In this document: positions 53,358 to 62,851 of the stretch, piece by piece
How the letters are laid out: each line of letters opens with the position of its first letter
How positions within the stretch are numbered: position 1 is the first letter of the stretch
Assembly (NCBI RefSeq): GCF_005047355.1
Contig: NZ_SUMC01000001.1
Location: 248,001 to 312,000 of the forward strand
DNA length: 64,000 nucleotides
From: Actinacidiphila oryziradicis
Lineage (GTDB): Bacteria > Actinomycetota > Actinomycetes > Streptomycetales > Streptomycetaceae
Reading direction: 5' to 3'
Position numbers and translations under genes: made by a program
The notes under the pieces: model-generated
Told to the model about the DNA's origin: nothing
The model's database searches: none
The model's input: the letters and a program-made list of their open reading frames with translations, nothing else

Positions 53358-54463
53358 GAGGGCGGTCCGTGGCGTTGGACGCCTCGCTGGTGGCCGTCGC
53401 CGCGGTCGAGGCCTGGGCGACCCGCTCCCTGGGCGGCGCGTACGCCCTGACCGCCGCATATGGCGCGGCCGGGGCCCTGGTGCTCCGCCGACGACTGCCG
53501 CTGACGGCCTTCGCCGCGACATTGCCGGCGCTTTCCCTCGGCTATATATGGCTGGCGCCGATGGGCGCGCTCTATACGATCGCGGCCGACGACCACCGCA
53601 GGGCCTGGCACGCCTGGCTGACCGGCGGCTGCGCGGCGACGGTCGCCGCGGTGTCGTTCGCGCCCTGGCCATGGCTCGGCCCCCTCAGCTGGGAACCGGC
53701 CGCCGTCGTCCTCGCGGCTCTGATGTCGGCCCTGCTGGCCACGGCGCCCATCGCCCTCGGCCTGCTCATGGCGGCGCGGCGTGAGCTCGCCGCGCGGCTG
53801 GGCGAGCTGGCCGAGAGCCGGGAGCACGAGCGGCGGCTGGCGGCCGAGCAGGCAGTCGTACGGGAGCGGGCCCGGCTGGCCCGGGAAATGCACGACACCG
53901 TCGCACACCACATCAGCCTGATCTCGGTGCAGTCGGGCGCTCTGGAGGCGACGGCGCAGAGTGACGCGGCACGGAGTGCGGCGGAAGCAGTGCGGCAGCT
54001 CAGCAGAGAGGCGCTGGACGAGCTGCGGCGGATGGTCGGGCTGCTACGGCTGCCCATCACCTCTCAGGCACCGTCGGACGAGCCAGGACTGGCGGACCTG
54101 CCCGCGCTGCTCGCCTCGGCGGGCCCGGACGTACACGGCGACCTGCCGGCGTTGGAGGATCGCGCCTGCCCGCCGCCCGTGCAGCAAGCGGCGTACCGCA
54201 CGGTCCAGGAAGCGCTGACGAACATACGCAGGCACGCGCCCGGCGCGAAGACGCACGTCGCCCTGCGTCTGCAGGGCGACTACCTGCTCGTGTGTGTACG
54301 CAACGGCCCCTGCGGGCCGGCTCCGGGCCCCGCCCTGCCTTCCGGCGGCCACGGCCTGACCGGCCTGCGGGAACGCGCCGCAGGCCTGGGCGGCACCCTG
54401 CACGCCGCACCCGAGCCCGACGGCGGCTTCCTGGTGCGGGCGGCGCTGCCGCTGGGACCCTAG
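53354..54463 (+). CDS. NarL-type sensor histidine kinase
   Basis: A 369-residue kinase. Four or five membrane segments occupy residues 1-140. The dimerisation/phospho-acceptor motif EMHDTVAHHISLISVQSGAL puts the His at 180, and the HATPase domain (VQQAAYRTVQEALTNIRRHA; GGHGLTGLRERAAGLGGTL) completes it. It phosphorylates the upstream response regulator. The signal is unknown. GTG 53354 overlaps the regulator stop as GTGA. Confidence 0.93.
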   Translation: MRGRSVALDASLVAVAAVEAWATRSLGGAYALTAAYGAAGALVLRRRLPLTAFAATLPALSLGYIWLAPMGALYTIAADDHRRAWHAWLTGGCAATVAAVSFAPWPWLGPLSWEPAAVVLAALMSALLATAPIALGLLMAARRELAARLGELAESREHERRLAAEQAVVRERARLAREMHDTVAHHISLISVQSGALEATAQSDAARSAAEAVRQLSREALDELRRMVGLLRLPITSQAPSDEPGLADLPALLASAGPDVHGDLPALEDRACPPPVQQAAYRTVQEALTNIRRHAPGAKTHVALRLQGDYLLVCVRNGPCGPAPGPALPSGGHGLTGLRERAAGLGGTLHAAPEPDGGFLVRAALPLGP

Positions 54464-54553
54464 CCCCTGCCCGGCAACCAGCCCGTCCGACGTTCGAGGC
54501 CTCGGGTCCCCCCACGCCGGCCGGGGTGATGCCGTTGTTTCGGGAAGGGGGGA

Positions 54554-54571
54554 GGGGAAAGCGCCGCAGGC
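54554..54571 (+). repeat. 18-bp repeat GGGGAAAGCGCCGCAGGC, copy 2
   Basis: Identical to 39077-39094; again between convergent genes. An imperfect hairpin GCAGGCACCCCTGCGGC overlaps its right end. Confidence 0.7.
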
Positions 54572-54621
54572 ACCCCTGCGGCCGCCGGACAGTGCCCGGC
54601 GCGTCGGCCACTACGCTCCGG

Positions 54622-55779
54622 TCACAGGCCGATCGACTTGGCGATGATGGAACGCATGACCTCGCTGGTGCCGCCGTAGATGCGGTGCACACGGTTGTCC
54701 GCGTAGAGACGGGCGATCGGGTACTCCAGCATGTAGCCGTAACCGCCGTGCAGCTGGAGGCACTTGTCGATGACCTTGGCCGCGGTCTCGGTACAGAAGA
54801 GCTTGGTTTTGGCGGCGTCGGAGGCGCTGAACTCGCCGACTTCGTGGGCCTCCAGGGCGCGGTCGACGACGGCCTGCATCGCCTCGACGTCGGACACGCA
54901 GTCGGCGAGCACGAACTTGGTGTTCTGGAACTCGGCGACAGCCTTGCCGAAGACCTTGCGATCGCGCACGTACTGGGTGGCGAAGCGGACGGCGGCCTCG
55001 GCCTGGGCGTAGGAGCCGACGGCGATGGCGAGACGTTCCTGCGGGAGGTTGTGGGCGAGGTAGGAGAAGGCCTTGCCCTCCTCGCCGAGCAGGTCTGCGA
55101 CCGGGACCTTGACGTCGGTGAAGGAGAGCTCGGCGGTGTCAGAGGTGCGCAGGCCGATCTTCTCCAGCTTTCGGCCGACCGCGTAGCCCTCGCTCTTGGT
55201 GTCGACGACGAGTATCGACAGGCCGCCACGGCGGTCCTCGGGGGTGGCCGGGGAGGTCCGGGCCACCACAAGGACCCGGTCGGCGACGACACCGCCGGTG
55301 ATGAAGGTCTTGGCGCCGTTGAGGACGTAGTGGGTGCTATCGGCGGAAAGCTTGGCATTGGTGGTCATACCGGCCAGGTCGGAGCCGGTGCCGGGCTCGG
55401 TCATGGCGATGGCGGTCATGAGTTCGCCGGAGACAAAGCCGGGCAGCCAGCGCTTCTTCTGCTCTTCGGAGGCGTACTCGAGGATGTACGGGAGGACGAG
55501 CCCGGTGTGCACTCCGCTGCTGCCGAAGCTGACGCCGGCCCGGGCGCACTCCTCGGTGACCACGGCGCTGAACTTCCAGCCGGTGACGCCCGCGCCGCCG
55601 TACTCCTCCGGGACCTCGATGCCGAAGATCCCCAGCTCGCCGAGGCGGAGGTAGAAGTCACGGGGCGGGTATCCGTCCTGCTCCCATTCGGGGTAGACCG
55701 GCACGACCTCGTTGGCGATGAAGTCCCGGATGGTCTCCCGGAAAGCCTCGTGGTCCTCGTTGAATACTGTGCGACGCAC
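54622..55779 (-). CDS. acyl-CoA dehydrogenase (long-chain-type catalytic layout)
   Basis: A 385-residue FAD enzyme: EVPEEYGGAG, MTEPGTGSDLAGM, FITGGVVADRV, and C-terminal QLHGGYGYMLEYPIARLYAD then IYGGTSEVMRSIIAKSIGL. Where SCAD/MCAD have Glu before G-T, this has Gly; instead HNLPQERLAIA at about 243-253 carries Glu248, the LCAD/IVD-type base. GTG 55779 follows GAGGAGG. It lies next to the TetR gene, in the acyl-CoA catabolic cluster; substrate unproven, possibly a branched acyl-CoA. Confidence 0.92.
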   Translation of the reverse strand: MRRTVFNEDHEAFRETIRDFIANEVVPVYPEWEQDGYPPRDFYLRLGELGIFGIEVPEEYGGAGVTGWKFSAVVTEECARAGVSFGSSGVHTGLVLPYILEYASEEQKKRWLPGFVSGELMTAIAMTEPGTGSDLAGMTTNAKLSADSTHYVLNGAKTFITGGVVADRVLVVARTSPATPEDRRGGLSILVVDTKSEGYAVGRKLEKIGLRTSDTAELSFTDVKVPVADLLGEEGKAFSYLAHNLPQERLAIAVGSYAQAEAAVRFATQYVRDRKVFGKAVAEFQNTKFVLADCVSDVEAMQAVVDRALEAHEVGEFSASDAAKTKLFCTETAAKVIDKCLQLHGGYGYMLEYPIARLYADNRVHRIYGGTSEVMRSIIAKSIGL

Positions 55780-55837
55780 TGAGCGCCTCCTCTGGATCGT
55801 CCGGGCACTGCGGCCGGCTCGAGCGATAAGCAAGCGC

Positions 55838-56455
55838 TCAGTAAGTTACTTGCCGGTCGCCGGAACTGTCCAGAGCGGCGAACGCCCCGAGCGCCAGCCG
55901 GTGCAGCAGTGCCGCAGTCGCGGCCCGGCCGGGGAGGCCGCCCTGCGGCCCGAGGTGCGGTGTTGAATTGAGGAGGCCCAGGACAGCATGCACGGCGGCC
56001 CTGGCGTCCTGCTCGGAGGTGGCCGGATGGACCTGCCGGACGACGTCGACCCACAGCTCGACGTACTGCCGCTGGAGCTGGCGGACCATCTTGCGGTCCG
56101 AGTCCCTGAGCCGGTCGAGCTCGCGATCGTGCACGGTGATCAGCGGACGGTCGTCGAGGGCGAAGTCGATATGACCGCGGACCAGCGCGTCCAGCGCCTG
56201 CGCGGGAGCGCCCTCGGTCCGGCGCTTCCCCTCCGCGTAGAGCCGGCCACTGATGCCGACGAGCAACTCGGCGAGCATGGCGTCCTTCCCCGCGAAGTGC
56301 CGGTAGAGGCCGGGGCCGCTGATGCCCACTGCAGCCCCTATCTCGTCCACACCGACGCCGTGGAAACCACGCTCGGCGAAGAGCCGCGCGGCTTCCCGGA
56401 GGATCTGCTCGCGCCTGGCTCCGGCCGCCCTCGGGGCCGATTTCGTGGGCTCCAC
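55838..56455 (-). CDS. TetR-family repressor of the acyl-CoA cluster
   Basis: A 205-residue regulator with the TetR helix-turn-helix at about 14-60 (ARREQILREAARLFAERGFH, VGVDEIGAAVGISGPGLYRH). The C-terminal domain is helical, probably binding an acyl-CoA. GTG 56455 is chosen because the family starts VEPTKS and AAAGG precedes it; 56482 is an alternative. Divergent from the carboxylase operon with two palindromic operators between, and upstream of acyl-CoA dehydrogenase on its own strand. Confidence 0.88.
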   Translation of the reverse strand: MEPTKSAPRAAGARREQILREAARLFAERGFHGVGVDEIGAAVGISGPGLYRHFAGKDAMLAELLVGISGRLYAEGKRRTEGAPAQALDALVRGHIDFALDDRPLITVHDRELDRLRDSDRKMVRQLQRQYVELWVDVVRQVHPATSEQDARAAVHAVLGLLNSTPHLGPQGGLPGRAATAALLHRLALGAFAALDSSGDRQVTY

Positions 56456-56530
56456 ACCACACCTTTCCCGGATCCGAGCCACAGCGCCGCACTCGGAGAA
56501 AATCGTTGTCAGACCATTCTAGACAGAGGA

Positions 56531-56546
56531 GTTAACGAGCGCTAAC
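56531..56546. promoter_or_regulatory. TetR operator, site 1
   Basis: GTTAACGAGCGCTAAC, an imperfect palindrome (GTTA...TAAC). It lies between the TetR gene and the carboxylase beta gene and closely matches site 2 (15 of 16 bases). Confidence 0.8.
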
Positions 56547-56559
56547 GTGGAGACAAGAC

Positions 56560-56575
56560 GTTAACGATCGCTAAC
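56560..56575. promoter_or_regulatory. TetR operator, site 2
   Basis: GTTAACGATCGCTAAC, 29 bp from site 1 centre to centre. It ends 18 bp before the ATG of the carboxylase gene. Such GTTAgCG-type palindromes are typical of TetR repressors of leucine and fatty acid catabolism. Confidence 0.8.
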
Positions 56576-56593
56576 TTCCGGGGGGTCTCGCTC

Positions 56594-58222
56594 ATGGAAG
56601 CTCCAGTTCTCGAAGCTCCGGTTCTCGCCAGCGCGGCCGATCCCGCGTCGGAGACATTCCGCGCGAACGCGGAAGCGCATGCCGCACTCGGGGCCCAACT
56701 GCGCGCGAAGCTCGCCGCGGCCAGACTCGGCGGCGGCGAGAGGGCCCGTGCCCGACATACCGCGCGCGGGAAGCTGCTGCCCCGCGACCGGGTGGACGGG
56801 CTGCTCGACCCCGGCTCTCCCTTCCTGGAGCTCGCGCCGCTGGCCGCCGACGGGATGTACGAGGGACAGGCCCCGGCTGCCGGTGTGATCGCAGGGATCG
56901 GCCGGGTGTCGGGGCGCGAGGTGGTGATCGTCGCCAATGACGCCACAGTCAAGGGCGGCACCTACTACCCGGTCACCGTCAAGAAGCACCTCCGCGCCCA
57001 GGAGGTGGCACTCGACAACCGTCTCCCCTGCGTCTATCTGGTCGACTCCGGCGGCGCCTTCCTCCCCCGGCAGGACGAGGTCTTCCCCGACCGCGACCAC
57101 TTCGGGCGGATTTTCTACAACCAGGCCACGATGTCAGCCCGGGGCATCCCGCAGATCGCGGCCGTGATGGGCTCATGCACAGCCGGCGGCGCCTATGTCC
57201 CCGCGATGAGCGACGAGGCGGTCATCGTCCGGAACCAGGGGACAATCTTCCTCGGCGGGCCGCCCCTGGTGAAGGCCGCCACGGGCGAGGTCGTCACCGC
57301 CGAGGACCTCGGCGGCGGCGAGGTGCACTCCCGGACCTCCGGCGTCACCGACCATCTGGCCGAGGACGACACGCACGCGCTGCGGATCGTCCGGCAGATC
57401 GTCTCCACCCTGCCCGCACGCGGGCCGCTGCCCTGGACGGTCGAGCTGGTCGAGGACCCCGCAGTCGCACCCGCCGGGCTCTACGGCGCGGTCCCGGTGG
57501 ACTCCCGGACCCCGTACGACGTACGCGAGGTCATCGCGCGCATCACCGACGGCAGCCGCTTCGCCGAATTCAAGGCGGAGTACGGCACGACTTTGGTCAC
57601 CGGCTTCGCCCGGCTGCACGGCCACCCGGTCGGCATCGTCGCCAACAACGGCATCCTCTTCTCCGAATCCGCCCAGAAGGGCGCGCACTTCATCGAGTTG
57701 TGCGACCAGCGTGGTATTCCGCTGCTGTTCCTCCAGAACATCTCGGGCTTCATGGTCGGCCGCCAGTACGAGGCGGGCGGCATCGCCAAGCACGGCGCCA
57801 AGATGGTGACGGCGGTGGCCTGCGCGCGGGTGCCCAAGCTGACCGTCGTCATCGGCGGTTCCTACGGCGCCGGCAACTACTCGATGTGCGGCCGGGCGTA
57901 CTCGCCGCGCTTCTTGTGGATGTGGCCGAATGCCAAGATCTCCGTGATGGGCGGCGAGCAGGCCGCCTCGGTGCTGGCGACAGTCAAGCGCGACCAGTTG
58001 GCAGCGGCCGGGGAGAAGTGGAGCGAGGAGGCGGAGGAAGAGTTCAAGTCCCCCATCCGCGCCCAGTACGAGACGCAGGGCAACGCCTACTACGCGACGG
58101 CCCGCCTCTGGGACGACGGCGTGATCGACCCGCTGGAGACCCGCACAGTCCTGGGCCTCGCGCTCACCGCCTGCGCCAACGCGCCGCTGGGCGAGCCCGG
58201 CTACGGCGTCTTCCGGATGTGA
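56594..58222 (+). CDS. acyl-CoA (methylcrotonyl-CoA type) carboxylase beta subunit
   Basis: A 542-residue carboxyltransferase. Crotonase-like N- and C-domains: [60 protein letters not shown], and [20 protein letters not shown] followed by GGEQAASVL. The last segment is diagnostic of methylcrotonyl-CoA or geranyl-CoA carboxylase beta rather than propionyl-CoA carboxylase. It transfers CO2 from biotin on the alpha subunit. First gene of the operon under the double operator; ATG 56594. Confidence 0.93.
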   Translation: MEAPVLEAPVLASAADPASETFRANAEAHAALGAQLRAKLAAARLGGGERARARHTARGKLLPRDRVDGLLDPGSPFLELAPLAADGMYEGQAPAAGVIAGIGRVSGREVVIVANDATVKGGTYYPVTVKKHLRAQEVALDNRLPCVYLVDSGGAFLPRQDEVFPDRDHFGRIFYNQATMSARGIPQIAAVMGSCTAGGAYVPAMSDEAVIVRNQGTIFLGGPPLVKAATGEVVTAEDLGGGEVHSRTSGVTDHLAEDDTHALRIVRQIVSTLPARGPLPWTVELVEDPAVAPAGLYGAVPVDSRTPYDVREVIARITDGSRFAEFKAEYGTTLVTGFARLHGHPVGIVANNGILFSESAQKGAHFIELCDQRGIPLLFLQNISGFMVGRQYEAGGIAKHGAKMVTAVACARVPKLTVVIGGSYGAGNYSMCGRAYSPRFLWMWPNAKISVMGGEQAASVLATVKRDQLAAAGEKWSEEAEEEFKSPIRAQYETQGNAYYATARLWDDGVIDPLETRTVLGLALTACANAPLGEPGYGVFRM

Positions 58223-58232
58223 GGGCAGAAAA

Positions 58233-60284
58233 GTGAGCCTGTTTGACACCGTCCTCGTCGCCAACCGCGGTGAGATCGCCGTCCGCGTCATCCGCACCCT
58301 GCGAAAGCTCGGCGTACGCGCGGCCGCCGTCTTCACCGACGCGGATGCCGATGCGAGGCATGTCCGGGAAGCCGACACCGCCGTCCGCATCGACAGCTAC
58401 CTCTCGATCGACGAACAGCTGCGGGCGACCGCCCGCACCGGCGCTCAGGCCGTCCACCCCGGCTATGGCTTCCTCGCCGAGAACGCGGCCTTCGCCCGGG
58501 CCTGTACGGAGGCAGGGCTAACCTTCATCGGCCCACCGGCGCAGGCGATCGAGCTGATGGGCGACAAGATCCGCGCCAAGGAAACCGTGCGGGCCGCTGG
58601 GGTCCCCGTGGTCCCGGGAAGCACCGGCAGGGGTCTGAGCGACGCCCAGCTCATCGCCGCCGCCCAGGAGATCGGCACCCCGGTGCTGCTCAAACCGTCG
58701 GCCGGCGGCGGCGGCAAGGGCATGCGGCTGGTGCACGACGAGGCGCTCCTCGGCGAGGAGATCGCCGCCGCCCGGCGTGAGGCGCGGAGCTCCTTCGGCG
58801 ATGACACGCTCCTCCTCGAGCGCTGGATCGACCGCCCCCGGCACATCGAGATCCAGGTCCTGGCGGACGGCCACGGCGGCGTCATCCATCTGGGGGAGCG
58901 TGAATGCTCACTGCAACGGCGGCACCAGAAGGTGATCGAAGAGGCCCCCTCGGCCTTCCTCGACCCCGCCACTCGCCAGGCGATGGGCCAAGCCGCCGTC
59001 CAGGCCGCCCGCAGCTGCGGCTATGTCGGCGCGGGCACCGTCGAGTTCATCGTCCCGGGCTCCGATCCTTCCGCGTACTGCTTCATGGAGATGAACACCC
59101 GTCTCCAGGTCGAGCATCCGGTGACCGAGCTCATCACCGGTCTCGATCTGGTGGAGTGGCAGCTGCGGGTCGCTTCCGGCGAGCGGCTGCCCTTCGGACA
59201 GCACGACATCACCTTCACCGGGCACGCGATCGAGGCCCGTATCTGCGCTGAGGTCCCTGCCCGGGGATTCCTGCCCTCCGCCGGGACGGTGCTCGCGCTG
59301 CGCGAGCCGGAAGGCGACGGCATCCGCGTCGACTCCGGCCTGTCGGCCGGCACCGAGGTCGGCACCTCCTACGACCCCATGCTCGCCAAAGTCATCGCTC
59401 ATGGCCCGGACCGGCCCACCGCCCTCCGCACGCTGCGCGGTGCCCTCGCCGGCACCACGGTCCTCGGTCTCGACACCAATACGGGCTTCCTACGGCGCCT
59501 GCTGGCCCACCCCTCCGTCACTGCCGGGGACCTGGACACGGGCCTGATCGACCGCGAAGCGGCGAACCTCGTGCCATCGGGGGTGCCGGACGAGCTCTAT
59601 GCGGCGGCAGCTCTGCTGCGACAGGCAGCGCTGGGACCCGCCGGGGCCGGCTGGGTGGATCCGTTCTCCGTGCCGACCGGCTGGCGTCTCGGCGGCGAGC
59701 CCGCCTGGACGGTGCATCATCTGCGGGTGCCCGGCCATGAGCCGGTGGCCGTCCGCGTGCGCGGCGCGGCGGACAGCTCGGAAAGCTGCGATGTGCGCGT
59801 CAATGACGCCTCCCCGATACGGGCGCGCATCGCGGGCGGTGCGGGGGCCGCCGCGGCGGGCGAGCTGGCGTTGGAGTGGGACGGCGTCACCCATGCCCTC
59901 CACCACGCCGGCGACTGGCTCGGCCGGGACGGGGACAGCTGGCGTGTCGCCGACCACGACCCCCTCGAAGCTGTGCTGCGCGGCGGAACAGGCCGGGGTG
60001 GCGTTGACACCCTGGCCGCACCGATGCCGGGGACGGTCACTGTCGTCAAGGTCGCGGTGGGCGACACCGTGACGGCGGGGCAGAGCCTGCTGGTGGTCGA
60101 GGCAATGAAGATGGAGCACGTCATCACCGCCCCGCACGACGGCACGGTCGCCGAGGTCAGTGTTGCGCCCGGCGCCACCGTGGCCATGGACCAGGTGCTC
60201 GCCGTGGTCGACCCGCACGACGAGGCGGCGGCCCAGACAGCCGGCACGGACAGCACGGACAGCACAGACAGGGGTAAGCCATGA
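58233..60284 (+). CDS. acyl-CoA (methylcrotonyl-CoA type) carboxylase biotin-containing alpha subunit
   Basis: A 683-residue protein: biotin carboxylase domain (about 1-450; VANRGEIAVRVIRTLRKLGV, KPSAGGGGKGMRLVHDE, EMNTRLQVEHPVTELITG), a linker domain, and C-terminal biotinyl domain with VVEAMKMEHVITAPHDGTV, the lysine being biotinylated. It carboxylates biotin with ATP and bicarbonate, and pairs with the beta subunit. The C-terminal tail TDSTDSTD comes from a 9-bp tandem repeat. GTG start 58233 follows GAGGG, 10 bp after the beta stop. Confidence 0.94.
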   Translation: MSLFDTVLVANRGEIAVRVIRTLRKLGVRAAAVFTDADADARHVREADTAVRIDSYLSIDEQLRATARTGAQAVHPGYGFLAENAAFARACTEAGLTFIGPPAQAIELMGDKIRAKETVRAAGVPVVPGSTGRGLSDAQLIAAAQEIGTPVLLKPSAGGGGKGMRLVHDEALLGEEIAAARREARSSFGDDTLLLERWIDRPRHIEIQVLADGHGGVIHLGERECSLQRRHQKVIEEAPSAFLDPATRQAMGQAAVQAARSCGYVGAGTVEFIVPGSDPSAYCFMEMNTRLQVEHPVTELITGLDLVEWQLRVASGERLPFGQHDITFTGHAIEARICAEVPARGFLPSAGTVLALREPEGDGIRVDSGLSAGTEVGTSYDPMLAKVIAHGPDRPTALRTLRGALAGTTVLGLDTNTGFLRRLLAHPSVTAGDLDTGLIDREAANLVPSGVPDELYAAAALLRQAALGPAGAGWVDPFSVPTGWRLGGEPAWTVHHLRVPGHEPVAVRVRGAADSSESCDVRVNDASPIRARIAGGAGAAAAGELALEWDGVTHALHHAGDWLGRDGDSWRVADHDPLEAVLRGGTGRGGVDTLAAPMPGTVTVVKVAVGDTVTAGQSLLVVEAMKMEHVITAPHDGTVAEVSVAPGATVAMDQVLAVVDPHDEAAAQTAGTDSTDSTDRGKP

Positions 60285-61210
60285 TCACCGGACTGCCCAT
60301 GACGATGCCTCTGGACGGGCTGCCGTCCACTGTCCGGATCCATGAGGTCGGGCCGCGCGACGGGCTGCAGAACGAGAAAGCGACGGTCCCGACCGCGGTC
60401 AAGGCCGAGTTCATCCACCGCCTGGCCGACGCCGGACTGCGCACCATCGAAGCGACGAGCTTCGTGCATCCCAAGTGGGTGCCCCAACTGGCCGACGCGG
60501 AGCAACTGGTGCCGCTGCTCGGCGGGGTGGACGCGCGACTTCCCGTTCTGGTGCCCAATGAGCGCGGTCTGGAGCGGGCACTCGCGCTCGGGGTACGGGA
60601 GATCGCTGTGTTCGCGAGCGCGACCGAGTCCTTCGCGAAGGCCAACCTCAATCGCACTGTCGACGAGTCCGTCGCCATGTTCGAGCCGGTGGTCGCCAAG
60701 GCCCGTGCGGCCGGCGCGAGCGTGCGCGGGTATCTGTCGATGTGCTTCGGCGACCCGTGGGAGGGCTCGGTACCGGTCGCGCGGGTGGCCGCAGTCGCCC
60801 GGCGGCTGTTCGATCTCGGGTGCGACGAGCTGAGCCTCGGCGACACGATCGGCGTGGCGACACCGGGCCATGTCGGGGCACTGCTGGACACTCTGGACAT
60901 CCCGGTCGACCACCTCGCCGTGCACTTCCACGACACCTACGGCCAGGCCCTGTCCAACACCCTGGCCGCCCTGCAGCGCGGCGTGTGCACCATCGACGCG
61001 TCGGCGGGGGGCCTCGGAGGCTGCCCGTACGCGAAGAGCGCCACTGGCAATCTGGCCACCGAAGATCTCGTCTGGATGATGGACGGCCTCGGCATAGACA
61101 CGGGGGTCGACCTCGCCCGCCTCACCGCCACAAGCGTGTGGATGGCTGATCAGCTGGGACGGCCCAGCCCGTCCCGTACTGTCCGCGCCCTCTCCCACCA
61201 GGAGGAGTGA
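60281..61210 (+). CDS. hydroxymethylglutaryl-CoA lyase
   Basis: A 309-residue DRE-TIM metalloenzyme: IHEVGPRDGLQNEKATVPTA with the metal-binding DGLQ, EATSFVHPKWVPQLADAEQL, and GGLGGCPYAKSATGNLATED with the active-site Cys. It cleaves HMG-CoA to acetyl-CoA and acetoacetate, the last step of leucine degradation. ATG 60281 overlaps the alpha subunit stop. The expected methylglutaconyl-CoA hydratase gene is not in the cluster. Confidence 0.94.
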   Translation: MITGLPMTMPLDGLPSTVRIHEVGPRDGLQNEKATVPTAVKAEFIHRLADAGLRTIEATSFVHPKWVPQLADAEQLVPLLGGVDARLPVLVPNERGLERALALGVREIAVFASATESFAKANLNRTVDESVAMFEPVVAKARAAGASVRGYLSMCFGDPWEGSVPVARVAAVARRLFDLGCDELSLGDTIGVATPGHVGALLDTLDIPVDHLAVHFHDTYGQALSNTLAALQRGVCTIDASAGGLGGCPYAKSATGNLATEDLVWMMDGLGIDTGVDLARLTATSVWMADQLGRPSPSRTVRALSHQEE

Positions 61211-61215
61211 CTGCC

Positions 61216-62376
61216 ATGTCGATCGACCACCGGCTGCCCGCCGAATACGAGGAACTCCGCCGCACTGTGGAGGAGTTCGCGCATGATGTCGTCGCCCCGA
61301 AGATCGGCGAGTTCTACGAGCAGAATGAATTCCCGTACGAGATCGTCCGGGAGATGGGCCGGATGGGCCTGTTCGGTCTGCCCTTCCCGGAGGAGTACGG
61401 CGGGATGGGCGGCGACTACTTCGCCCTCTGCCTGGCCCTGGAGGAGCTGGCCCGGGTCGACTCCTCCGTGGCGATCACCCTGGAGGCCGGGGTGTCGCTC
61501 GGCGCCATGCCGGTCTTCCGCTTCGGGACGGAGGAGCAGAAGCGCGAGTGGCTGCCCCGGCTCTGCTCCGGCGCGTTGCTGGGCGCGTTCGGCCTGACCG
61601 AGCCGGAGGCCGGATCGGACGCGGGCGGCACCCGTACGACCGCCGTCCGGGAGGGCGACGAGTGGGTGATCAACGGCACCAAATGCTTCATCACCAATTC
61701 GGGCACGGACATCACCGGCCTGGTCACCGTCACGGCGGTCACCGGCCGGTCCGCCGACGGGCGGCCGGAGATCTCGTCGGTCATCGTGCCGTCGGGGACA
61801 CCCGGCTTCACGGTGTCGAAGAAGTACAGCAAGGTCGGATGGAATGCCTCGGACACCCGGGAGCTGTCCTTCACCGACTGCCGGGTCCCGGCTGTGAATC
61901 TGCTCGGCGAGGAGGGGCGCGGGTTCGCACAGTTCCTGCGGATCCTGGACGAGGGCCGGATCGCGATCTCCGCGGTGGCCACGGGCCTGGCCCAGGGATG
62001 CGTGGACGAGTCGGTCGGGTATGCCAGGAGCCGCACCGCCTTCGGGCGGCCGATCGGCGCGAACCAGGCGATCCAGTTCAAGATCGCCGACATGGAGATG
62101 CGGGCGTACACCGCCCGGCTGGCCTGGCGGGACGCGGCGGCCAGGCTGATCAGCGGGGAGCCGTTCAAAAAGGAAGCGGCGCTCGCCAAGCTCTACTCCT
62201 CCGAGATCGCGGTGACCAATGCCAGGGAAGCCACCCAGGTCCACGGGGGCTACGGCTTCATGAACGAGTACCCGGTGGCCCGGATGTGGCGGGACTCCAA
62301 GATCCTGGAGATCGGTGAGGGCACCAGCGAGGTCCAGCGGATGCTGATCGCTCGGGAAATGGGTCTCCCGGCGTAG
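61216..62376 (+). CDS. acyl-CoA dehydrogenase (short/branched-chain type)
   Basis: A 386-residue enzyme: FGLPFPEEYGGMGGDYFALC, LTEPEAGSDAGGTRTTAV, GTKCFITNSGTDITGLV, and C-terminal EIGEGTSEVQRMLIAREMGL with the SCAD-type catalytic Glu. In the leucine pathway the isovaleryl-CoA step is expected, but isovaleryl-CoA dehydrogenases place the base elsewhere, so a short- or branched-chain acyl-CoA substrate is the safer call. ATG 61216 is placed 8 nt after GGAGGAG; GTG 61207 overlaps the lyase stop but has no such site. Confidence 0.92.
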   Translation: MSIDHRLPAEYEELRRTVEEFAHDVVAPKIGEFYEQNEFPYEIVREMGRMGLFGLPFPEEYGGMGGDYFALCLALEELARVDSSVAITLEAGVSLGAMPVFRFGTEEQKREWLPRLCSGALLGAFGLTEPEAGSDAGGTRTTAVREGDEWVINGTKCFITNSGTDITGLVTVTAVTGRSADGRPEISSVIVPSGTPGFTVSKKYSKVGWNASDTRELSFTDCRVPAVNLLGEEGRGFAQFLRILDEGRIAISAVATGLAQGCVDESVGYARSRTAFGRPIGANQAIQFKIADMEMRAYTARLAWRDAAARLISGEPFKKEAALAKLYSSEIAVTNAREATQVHGGYGFMNEYPVARMWRDSKILEIGEGTSEVQRMLIAREMGLPA

Positions 62377-62504
62377 CGAAGGCCCCTTCCGAAACCGATC
62401 CCGAGCACGTTCCGGGCGTAGCGGAGGCGTAGCTTTGACACGCCCCTGCCCGATATCGGGCAGGATCCTTGCAAAGTGCTCCCCTCATCCGTGAGGATCA
62501 ACCG

Positions 62505-62780
62505 GTGCTCGAACGCCGTGCGGCCAATGACGATCTCATCGACCACCTGGTGCGGACCACGCCGCTGCAACGCGGCGAGGCCGCCCGGGTCGTCCTGGAC
62601 GTCCTGGCGTATTTCGACGAGACGACCGAGGACTATGTCCGGCGCCGCCATCGCGAGCTGCAGTCCGGGGGACTGCAGAACGCGGAGATCTTCGAGCGGA
62701 TAACCGAGGAGTTGGCGCACCGCGCGGTCGCCCCGCCGGAGCTCTCACTGCGGCAGTTGCGCCGCATCGTCTACGGCTGA
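62505..62780 (+). CDS. small conserved helical protein
   Basis: A 91-residue protein (VLERRAANDDLIDHLVRTTP, LQRGEAARVVLDVLAYFDET, TEDYVRRRHRELQSGGLQNA, FERITEELAHRAVAPPELSL). The GTG at 62505 follows GAGGAT by 7 nt. Helical and charged; no family I can name. It precedes glmS by 71 bp and is probably expressed with or near it. It may be a DNA- or RNA-associated protein, but that is not shown. Confidence 0.65.
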   Translation: MLERRAANDDLIDHLVRTTPLQRGEAARVVLDVLAYFDETTEDYVRRRHRELQSGGLQNAEIFERITEELAHRAVAPPELSLRQLRRIVYG

Positions 62781-62851
62781 GCCGGGAGCCGGACAGGGAC
62801 CCGGCACTGAGCCGGGCACTCAAGCATAGGAACCACAGGGAGGGACACCCC

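Noticed and set aside
55826-55846. Sequence TAAGCAAGCGCTCAGTAA as a LacI or TetR operator
   Set aside because: It shares GCAAGCGCT with the LacI sites, but only 5 of 9 arm positions are symmetrical and it overlaps the TetR stop codon.
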